NCBI GenBank assembly: GCA_049840595.1
Contig: JASGKO010000043.1
Span: 62,001 to 126,000, forward strand
Reading direction: 5' to 3'
DNA length: 64,000 nucleotides
DNA from: JASGKO01 sp049840595
Lineage (GTDB): Bacteria > Verrucomicrobiota > Verrucomicrobiia > Chthoniobacterales > Chthoniobacteraceae
Part shown: positions 57,245 to 64,000 of the stretch, in pieces
Layout of the letters: every line of letters begins with the position of its first letter
How positions within the stretch are numbered: the first letter of the stretch is position 1
Notes under the pieces: generated by a model
Told to the model about the DNA's origin: nothing
The model's database searches: none
Seen by the model: the letters and a program-made list of their open reading frames with translations, nothing else
Position numbers and translations under genes: made by a program

Positions 57245-58870
57245 ATGGATCTACGAAAAATCTCCGCAGCGTCCTTGGAGAAGCTCCAAAAGCTCGACCG
57301 CCCCGCTGGCTTCATTTCCAGGCTGATTGAAAGCCGGGATTCCGAAATCGCGCTCATCAATGATCTTGGTAAGACCGGTGAGTGTGGATTGTTGTCGCTG
57401 CTGGTTGGGCGAATGTTGGATAAAAGCCAGGCCGTTCGGGATGCCACGAGTGAAGCGTTAACCTCGTTGCTCGCAGGTGTTCCCGAGGGAAATTTATTCG
57501 AAGTGGTTGAGTGGATGCGCACCTCAAGCAATCAGTGGTCGCGATCATCTACCGCTTGGGCCAGGCTTCACCCGTCGGAAGTGGCAGGTTTTCGGGGAGA
57601 AAATGACTTCGGCCCGCTTGCACTGGCCAGCATGCATGCAAACGGCCACGTCCGTGAAGCGGCGCTTCGCCTCCTAGCCGGGAGGAATGACGGGAGGGAG
57701 CTGCCATATCTGCTTGTTCGATTGAACGATTGGGTTGAGCCGATTCGTGATGCGACGCGTCAATTTGTATCCATGCGGATTCAGCTCGGTTACGCAGCGC
57801 ATTTTCTCCGATGTATGCCGCTGGTTATTCGTGTAGAACAAGGGCAGCGAGGACAGCATGCGTGGCTTCTCCAAGCGATCTCGGACTTGTTCAATCATCC
57901 TCAAGCGTCGGAAGTGCTGAAGCAAGGTTTGCACTCCACTGACCGGAATACCCGACGAGCGTGCCAGCGAATGGTGGTGGACGGTGGCAACCCTTTGGCG
58001 GCAACGATCCTAACAGCAGCTCTCGATGCTCCGGATTCCATGGAACGCCTGTGGGCCGCGAAGCAGCTTCTCGCAGCGGCTGACTGGCCAGCAGTGCGAG
58101 AACTTCAAGCCAAGCTCCTGCGTGATCCATTCATGCCGATTCGCCGTCTCTTCCTTACCGCGATCGTCTCACACCATTACCCCGACGGTGATGATTTTCT
58201 AAAGGGCGCATTGCTTGATCGCCACTTCTCCATTCGTGAATTCGCGCGTTTTTATTTAAAGGATCGTTTCGATGTGGCGGACTTTTATCGACACGCTATT
58301 CCAGCTTCCACTGGCATAAAGCTGGCCTCCGCGATTCATGGTCTGGGCGAATGCGGAAAAATCACTGATCTTCATGATCTTGGCACCTTCTTTAGCTCGC
58401 CCGAGGTTCGGATTCGAAAAGCGGTCGTGGTGGGGAGCGGAAATCTGGACGCGGAGCAGGCCAGGGATTTATTGCTCAAAGCGTTAACGGACATCTCGCC
58501 AACGGTATCGGCAGAGGCTTCCAAGGCGCTTGCGCCTTTGGCTCACGGGTTAAGAAGAGAGCTGGCCTCTTTGCTTTCAGAGCATCCGCAGCCTTCCGTA
58601 AGAAAAAATGCACTCCGGCTCATTTCGAGACTGAGTAAGTGGGAGCGATTGCCGCTTATCTTGGTTGCCTGCCGGGATCGATCTGAAAAAGTGGCCCGCG
58701 AAGCGATGGCGGCCGTCAAAAAGTGGTTTTTGACTTATAATTATAGCTACACCAAGCCCAGCGAAGCGCAGCTTTCCTCCGCGCAGCAAGAGCTTTTGCA
58801 GAGCCAGCATTTGCTTTCGGCATCATTGGTAAAAAATGTGTCGGCGATTCTTTCTGAGTGGCGCACATAA
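57245..58870 (+). CDS. HEAT-repeat-like hypothetical protein
   Basis: A 541-residue protein made of repeated helical pairs of about 35-40 residues, each with the pattern DxxxxVRxxAxxxL (for example NGHVREAALRLLAG, DPFMPIRRLFLTAI, HPQPSVRKNALRLI, DRSEKVAREAMAAV). This suggests a HEAT or armadillo-type scaffold. No catalytic motif, signal peptide or membrane helix is visible, so it is a cytoplasmic protein-binding factor of unknown role. It starts at 57245 with a strong Shine-Dalgarno sequence. Base composition looks lower in G and C than the flanking genes and codon choice differs, so it may have been acquired. It stands between the sugar transferase and a repeat-rich gap. Confidence 0.65.
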   Translation: MDLRKISAASLEKLQKLDRPAGFISRLIESRDSEIALINDLGKTGECGLLSLLVGRMLDKSQAVRDATSEALTSLLAGVPEGNLFEVVEWMRTSSNQWSRSSTAWARLHPSEVAGFRGENDFGPLALASMHANGHVREAALRLLAGRNDGRELPYLLVRLNDWVEPIRDATRQFVSMRIQLGYAAHFLRCMPLVIRVEQGQRGQHAWLLQAISDLFNHPQASEVLKQGLHSTDRNTRRACQRMVVDGGNPLAATILTAALDAPDSMERLWAAKQLLAAADWPAVRELQAKLLRDPFMPIRRLFLTAIVSHHYPDGDDFLKGALLDRHFSIREFARFYLKDRFDVADFYRHAIPASTGIKLASAIHGLGECGKITDLHDLGTFFSSPEVRIRKAVVVGSGNLDAEQARDLLLKALTDISPTVSAEASKALAPLAHGLRRELASLLSEHPQPSVRKNALRLISRLSKWERLPLILVACRDRSEKVAREAMAAVKKWFLTYNYSYTKPSEAQLSSAQQELLQSQHLLSASLVKNVSAILSEWRT

Positions 58871-59162
58871 TTTACACCTCGTGCCCATGCTTCGTCTGGC
58901 CACGCAAATGTCTGCGCGGTTCCCGCCGCCCGGGAGAAAAGGCCCCCAGCCCATTCGGTCCCGATTTTTCCACAAGCCTTCAGAGGGATGGACCGAAAGT
59001 CATCGAAAGCAAAATTGAAACGCACTTCCGCGGATCGGCTGGTCTTTTATCCGCGTCTATCCGCGAAATCCGCGGTTAAAATCAGCCTTTTGCCCCTCAT
59101 GCCCTGCCCCACCAACCGATTGTTACAACAACCATGGTGACTTTTGGCACGCACCTTGCATC
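58871..59162. repeat. Intergenic region with repeat remnants
   Basis: 292 bases. It holds a degenerate relative of the CTCGTGCCCACAC hairpin family (58877-58915) and a copy of the CCGCGGTTAAAA family (59033-59082, with GATCGGCTGGTCTTTTATCC), close to the element at 9394-9462. No gene seen. Confidence 0.6.
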
Positions 59163-60561
59163 ATGATCGGCATGGCTTTAAAAAACTTTAGGGAAAAAAT
59201 GGAATCCGCCGGAGTGGCAGAACCGGCGATCCGTTCGTTTGAACGCTGCTACCAAATGCTTGAGGCGAATGAGACCGGGATGATCCCCGAGTCCGCCATC
59301 GCCCCCGTCGAGTCCCTGCCCGATCTCACCACCATCGCGCAGACGATCACCCCGCGCCCCGAGCTCCTCGCGCAGACCGCGATGCTCAAGCTCAACGGCG
59401 GCCTCGGCACCAGCATGGGCCTGGAGCGCGCCAAGTCGCTCCTCACCGTTCGCGACGGGATGAGCTTCCTCGATCTCATTGTCAAACAAGTGCTGCACTT
59501 CCGCGAAGCGACCGGCGCCAACCTGCGCTTCCTGCTCATGAACAGCTTCAGCACCAGCGACGACACCCTCGCCGCCCTCGCCAAGTATCCGCAGCTCGGC
59601 GACCTCAAGGCCCTGGAGGCTCATGCAGAACAAGATTCCCAAGGTCGAGGTGCAAACCCTGGCCCCCGCCGAATGGCCGGCCAATCCCGCGCTCGAGTGG
59701 TGCCCGCCCGGTCACGGCGATCTCTACGCCGCCCTCGCCGCCAATGGCAACCTCGACAAGCTGATCGCCGACGGCATCAACTACGTCTTCGTCTCCAACT
59801 CCGACAACCTCGGCGCCACCCTCGATCTCGCGCTCCTCACCTATTTCGCGGATTCCGGCGCACCCTTCCTCATGGAAGTCACCGCCCGCACCTCGTCCGA
59901 CCGCAAGGGCGGCCACCTCGCGGTGCGCGATGGACAGTTCATCCTCCGCGAATCCGCCCAGTGCCCCGATGAGGACATGGACGCCTTCCAGGACATCACC
60001 CGCCATCGCTTCTTCAATACCAACAACCTGTGGCTGCGCCTCGACCAGCTGCGCGACGCGATCAACGCCGCCGGTGGCTTCCTGCCCCTGCCGCTCATTC
60101 GCAATAGCAAGACGGTCGATCCGCGCGACAAGAAGTCGCCCGCCGTCTATCAGCTCGAGACCGCGATGGGCGCCGCCATCGAGTGCTTCGCCAGCTCCGC
60201 CGCGGTGGACGTGCCCCGCAGCCGCTTCGCCCCGGTGAAAACCACCGGCGATCTGCTCACCCTACGCTCCGACGCCTACGATTTCACCCCCGATGGCCGT
60301 GCGCTGCTCGCGCCTGAATTCAACGGCGTGCCGCCCAAGGTGGATCTCGACGGCAACTACAAGCTGGTGGACCAGCTCGAAGCCGCCCTGCCCACCGACG
60401 CCCCGTCGCTGCGCAAGTGCAAGAGCCTCACCATCAAAGGCCCGGTCCAATTCGACAGCGGCGTCGTCTTCGAAGGCGACATCACCGTCCTCAACGCCGA
60501 CTCCACCGCCAAGCCCATCCCGGCGGACGTTTACGTGAACGAAAACATCACCCTGGCCTAA
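59163..60561 (+). CDS. UTP-glucose-1-phosphate uridylyltransferase, UGP type (one frameshift)
   Basis: A nucleotidyltransferase that makes UDP-glucose from UTP and glucose 1-phosphate. It belongs to the eukaryotic-like UGP family (LKLNGGLGTSMGLERAKSL; SNSDNLGATLDLALL). One extra base near 59618 (GAGGCTC for GAGCTC) breaks the frame; removing it joins LKALE to LMQNKIPKVEVQTL, the usual family order. The corrected protein is about 465 residues, normal for the family. The C-terminal part contains a left-handed beta-helix-like segment (KCKSLTIKGPVQFDSGVVF). UDP-glucose would supply exopolysaccharide or glycogen synthesis, matching the sugar transferase upstream. The break is probably a sequencing error. 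Confidence 0.87.
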
Positions 60562-60587
60562 GCCGGGGTGATGCCCATCCCATAGCT

Positions 60588-60655
60588 GGAGCGGCGGTCT
60601 ATGACCGTCGCAAAAGGGCTCCAATGCAGAAGCGACGGTCATAGACCATCGCTCC
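60588..60655. repeat. 24-base inverted repeat between the UGP gene and pbpC
   Basis: Arms 60588-60611 and 60632-60655 match at 22 of 24 positions around a 20-base loop, and each arm contains the palindrome GGTCTATGACC. Downstream, 60678-60700 is a perfect 10-bp hairpin, GTGCCCACAC with GTGTGGGCAC, related to 29691-29717. The set probably ends the two convergent transcripts. Confidence 0.6.
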
Positions 60656-60739
60656 GGGGCATTGTTTACGGCTCCTCGTGCCCACACTCTGTGTGGGCAC
60701 GCACCTGTCTGCGACACTCCGTGTCCCTTCTTCACCGCC

Positions 60740-63067
60740 TCACCGCGCCGAAATCGCCGGCGCGGCCAGCGACTGCACCGTGATCGTACAAGTCGAAGCC
60801 CGCCCATGATCATCCAGCGCAATGATCTTCCACTGGCCCGCCGTGGGATGCCAGATAAACGGATCGCGCGGATTGCAGGCCCCGAGATAGCGGTGCCCGG
60901 CGAACCAATACAGCTTGTGCACATCGCCATCGGTCTCGGCGGTGAGGTTGAGCCCGCGATCACTGGCGGCATCGGAATCCGCGAAATAAAGGTGGCTCGC
61001 TTCGAGCGAAGTGATGCGCGGAGCCACGCCGCGCCGCGAGAGTGCTTCCACACTCGCCCCCGGCGCATACGGCGGCGGCACGCGGCGGGGCAGTCCCGCT
61101 TTCTCAAAGAGCGCGAGCAGATTCGACGGCCAGAACTCATAAACCTCGCGCCGCACGGTATGGGACCCATCCGCCGCGCTCAGACGCAGACCGCTCTCCG
61201 CATCGACCAGCACCTGCTGGTGCACGGCGCAGGTACGAATCGGCGAGAGCCCGGGAATGAACCAGCCAGGGCGGCGATGCGGGCAAAAATCGTTCGGCAG
61301 ATCGCCCGAGTCGGCGCATAACTCGACCTGGCGGAGATTCAGTCCCGGCGCCGGCACATGCGGCTGCCAGGCCAGTGCGCCATCACGATGCAGGGCGTGC
61401 AGAATATTGAAGGCCAGCGGAGCAGCCGCACTGCGCCCGGCGAAAGCGGGATTGCCGCGCCCGTTGAAATTGCCGACCCACACCGCGAGCACGTAATGAT
61501 CGCACACCGCCACCGTCCACGCATCGCGGCAGGCGTGCGAAGTGCCGGTCTTCCAAAAAACGGAGCGCAGCACCGTGGGATCGCTTTCATTCGGCGCGGG
61601 AATGTTGGCCAGCATCTCGAGCGTGAGGAAGGAGGCTTCCGGGCTGAGCAAGGAGCGCCCCGCGCTCACGACGGGCTCACGCGTCTCGCGGCGCAGCGGT
61701 TTCCACTGGCCGCCATTGGCCAGCATCGCGTAGAGGCGCACCAGGTCTTCCATCGTCACCTCGCCACCGCCGAGCGTGAGCGCGAGACCGTAGTGCTGCG
61801 CATCGGCCGGCAGGGTGACTCCGGCTTGCTGGAGGAACTGGTAGAGCGTCGGCCGGGCCAGTTGCGCATCGAGCGCGACGGCGGGAACGTTGCGGCTGCG
61901 GGCGAGCGCCTCGGTGGCCGAGATCGGCCCGCAAAATTCACGGTCCGAATTCTCCGGGCTGTAGTCGGCAAAGCGCGCCGGGGCGTCCACCAGCAGGCTC
62001 TGCGGCTGGATCAGCCCCTGCTGGAGCGCGAGGCCGTAGATGAAGGGCTTCAAGGTGGAGCCGGGCGAGCGCAGGCTGCGCGTGCCATCCACCTGGCCCT
62101 GGATTTTGTTGTCGGAAAAGTTCGCGGAACCGCAGTCGGCGAGCACGTCCATCGTGCGGGTATCGACCAGCAGGGCCGCGGCGTTGTGGATGCCGAGCGG
62201 GGCCTGCGCTTTCACGAAGGCGGCGATCTGGCGCTCCATCAGTTGCTGCAGGGATAAGTCGAGCGTGGTCGCCAGCTCCGCCTCCTCGGGATGCGTCACC
62301 AGCAGATGTTCCGAAAAATGCGGTGCGAGCGAGACCGGATGTCCGCTCGCGCGGAGATGGAAATTGCGCCCGAGCGGGTCGGTGGCGCGACCGTCGGCGA
62401 GCAGTTCATCGTAGAGCCGCAGCCCGGCGTGATCGAGCGCGGGATTGTCGTGCTGCGCCTGCGGGGTGCGGCGGAACGGGCTCTGCGGGATCACGCAAAG
62501 CGCCGCGGCCTCCGCCCAGTTCACATCGGTTGGCGGCTTTTGCAGATAAAGCGTGGTCGCCGCGCCAATGCCCTCGATGTTCCGCCCGTAGGGCGCGAGG
62601 TTGAAGTAGGCCTCGAGGATTTGCGCCTTGGTATAGTGCCGCTCCAGCTCCAGCGCGCGCATCATCTGCACCAGCTTGCCGTGCAAGGTCCGGGTGTGGA
62701 GATGAAAGCGCAGCCGCGCAACTTGCATCGTGATCGTCGAAGCGCCACCGCAAGCATGGCCGAAGCAATAATGCCACGCCGCGCGCAGCGTGGAGACGGG
62801 GTTGATCCCGTTGTGCGATTCGTAGTGCTGGTCCTCATGGCGCAAGGTCGCCGCGATCACGCGCGGCGAGATTTCCGCGAGCGGGGTGAAGAGGCGGTAC
62901 TTGCCGTCACTGGTGAGCGTCACCCGCAGCAGGTTGCCCTTGCGATCGAGCACGGTGCGGGAAAAATCCACGCCATCGAGCAGCGGCAGTTGCGGCAGAA
63001 GCAGCCAGCACAAGGCGAGCACGGCTCCGATTTTGATCAGGTTGAGCAGGAGTTTGGCACGTCTCAT
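60740..63067 (-). CDS. pbpC: Penicillin-binding protein 1C
   Basis: A 775-residue bifunctional peptidoglycan synthase anchored by one N-terminal helix (LIKIGAVLALCWLLLP). The glycosyltransferase domain has the catalytic glutamate in HEDQHYESHNGINP, then GGASTITMQVAR and the ALELERHYTKAQILEAYFN segment. The transpeptidase domain has the serine motif in RSPGSTLKPF, ARSRNVP and FWKTGTS. A C-terminal domain of the PbpC type follows. It overlaps the upstream alpha-2-macroglobulin gene by four bases (ATGA), the same partnership as yfhM and pbpC in enterobacteria. Confidence 0.93.
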   Translation of the reverse strand: MRRAKLLLNLIKIGAVLALCWLLLPQLPLLDGVDFSRTVLDRKGNLLRVTLTSDGKYRLFTPLAEISPRVIAATLRHEDQHYESHNGINPVSTLRAAWHYCFGHACGGASTITMQVARLRFHLHTRTLHGKLVQMMRALELERHYTKAQILEAYFNLAPYGRNIEGIGAATTLYLQKPPTDVNWAEAAALCVIPQSPFRRTPQAQHDNPALDHAGLRLYDELLADGRATDPLGRNFHLRASGHPVSLAPHFSEHLLVTHPEEAELATTLDLSLQQLMERQIAAFVKAQAPLGIHNAAALLVDTRTMDVLADCGSANFSDNKIQGQVDGTRSLRSPGSTLKPFIYGLALQQGLIQPQSLLVDAPARFADYSPENSDREFCGPISATEALARSRNVPAVALDAQLARPTLYQFLQQAGVTLPADAQHYGLALTLGGGEVTMEDLVRLYAMLANGGQWKPLRRETREPVVSAGRSLLSPEASFLTLEMLANIPAPNESDPTVLRSVFWKTGTSHACRDAWTVAVCDHYVLAVWVGNFNGRGNPAFAGRSAAAPLAFNILHALHRDGALAWQPHVPAPGLNLRQVELCADSGDLPNDFCPHRRPGWFIPGLSPIRTCAVHQQVLVDAESGLRLSAADGSHTVRREVYEFWPSNLLALFEKAGLPRRVPPPYAPGASVEALSRRGVAPRITSLEASHLYFADSDAASDRGLNLTAETDGDVHKLYWFAGHRYLGACNPRDPFIWHPTAGQWKIIALDDHGRASTCTITVQSLAAPAISAR

Positions 63068-64000
63068 TGATTGGCTCCGGTAACGGTGATCGTCCCGGCC
63101 ACGCCGTGCCCATGGAGGCCGCGGTTATACATGGATTCCGCAAAAGGCGGCGGGACGGTGTAGGTGCCGCGGTTGGTCGGCTTGATTTGATAGGTGACCT
63201 CCTTCACGTCGCGGCCGATGCTGCCGAACAGCACCACCCGGTCCTCCCGCACTTCCACATAATCGAAGCCCGCTACGGTGCCCGCCCCGGGCTGGATCGA
63301 CGTGTTCACGACCTCGAAGCCGCCGGGCAGCAGGTCTTCCACCGCGACGTTTTCGATCTCGTCGTCGCCAAGGTCGCGCATTTTCAAATGCACGGTGATC
63401 GGGTCGCCGAGCTTCGCCGTGGCGGGCAGCTCGCGATAAATCTCCAGCCCTTCCTTCACCTGCTGCGTCGGCACCGTGGTGTCGAAGCCCGCCTCGACCG
63501 TCTGGCAAAACACTCCCATCGGCCCAGCATGGCCGTTAAAGCGCAGCGTCTTCGCCTGGCTGCCGAAGCTGCCGCGCTTGGTCAGTTGGCCCGTGAGTGA
63601 AACGGCGTGCTGGCTCTGGTCGGCCTCCACTTCGGTGAGATTGAGCGTCGCCCCGTTTTTCTCCACGAGCTTCCGAATAATTCTTGAGCGCCATCACCGC
63701 ATAGGCAGCGGAGAGGGTGCTGAAATCACCCCGCTGGATCGGATCGAGCACCGCGCGGAATTCCTCCAGCGAGAGCTTGTGCAGCCGCTCCGGGAAATGG
63801 CGGGCGAGGATGCTCACATACTGCGAGTCGCCGCTCAGGCGTGGGTAGAAATCATCCGTCTCCCAGGTCGAGTGCCGCAGCGAGTAGCCGCGAATCAGCG
63901 CTTGCGCCTCGCGGTCCTGCTGGAGCATTTCCAGCGCGCCGGCGAGATAGACTGCGATCAGGTCGCCCTTCCACTGCGGGGCAAATTGATGGTCCAGCGT
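63064..64000 (-). CDS. Bacterial alpha-2-macroglobulin (3' part, one frameshift)
   Basis: The C-terminal part of a large periplasmic protease-trapping protein that protects the cell when the envelope is breached, working with PbpC. The visible portion holds the end of the thioester-type helical domain (FYPRLSGDSQYVSIL, LSAAYAVMALKNYSE) and the final receptor-binding-like beta domain (YRELPATAKLGDPITVHLKM, VEDLLPGGFEVVNTS). One extra base near 63673 (GAAGCTC for GAGCTC) breaks the frame; removing it gives NYSELVEKNGATLNL. The gene continues beyond the right edge, so the thioester motif cannot be checked. The family call rests on these segments and the pbpC overlap. Confidence 0.83.

Overview
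The window looks like chromosomal DNA of a GC-rich (roughly 60-65 %) Gram-negative bacterium, most likely a member of the Verrucomicrobiota. Supporting signs are the mix of gene families (a short catabolic-type L-rhamnose isomerase, a beta-helix protein with an N-terminal LEPRIAP tag, a PbpC/alpha-2-macroglobulin pair), a GTTC-N4-GAAC box of the kind I recall for verrucomicrobial LexA in front of a Y-family polymerase, and many short dispersed intergenic repeats of types common in that phylum. The placement is inference, not a search result.

Bases 1-18.3 kb form a nucleobase and urea catabolic region: the 5' half of a urea importer binding protein gene (urtA), a porin-like protein, a reverse-strand operon preT - TonB-like lipoprotein - preA (pyrimidine reduction), and a divergent forward-strand block uraD - uraH - allC - allB - vapBC - allE - DUF6986/CitE-like protein - xdh. 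Together these cover hypoxanthine/xanthine to urate, then hydroxyisourate through allantoin and allantoate to ureidoglycolate. Urate oxidase and a recognised ureidoglycolate-cleaving enzyme are not in the window. The CitE-like protein, translationally coupled to allE, is the best candidate for acting on the end product. Between it and xdh lies a 2-kb patch of small unrelated ORFs separated by GTTAGGC/RYYYAAC boxes that resembles an integron cassette array without an integrase.

Bases 18.3-22.5 kb carry signalling genes (hybrid histidine kinase, GAF protein) and an MFS exporter. 22.7-29.6 kb is a plant cell wall sugar block (rhamnose isomerase, SGNH esterase, GH2 glycosidase, uronate isomerase). 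It is complemented at 43.8-45.5 kb by a protein fusing an SGNH pectin-type esterase with a pectin methylesterase. 29.9-47.6 kb is mostly housekeeping: gluQ, ppc, a lipid-type kinase plus flippase-like protein, thrS with an unusual AT-rich in-frame insert, a UbiA prenyltransferase, an Fpg/Nei glycosylase and a Y-family DNA polymerase. 47.8-51.6 kb holds a two-domain KaiC-like ATPase overlapping a hybrid histidine kinase. 52.8-54.2 kb has ureG and ureD, which link back to urea release from purines. 54.4-64 kb ends with a response regulator, aroD, an exopolysaccharide sugar transferase, a HEAT-repeat protein, a UTP-glucose-1-phosphate uridylyltransferase, pbpC and the 3' part of an alpha-2-macroglobulin gene.

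At least nine single-base frameshifts interrupt otherwise well-conserved genes. Six are one-base insertions in a CTC/GAG context, so I read them as probable sequencing errors and annotate the genes as whole, with the break noted. No CRISPR array, rRNA, convincing tRNA or transposase was seen.
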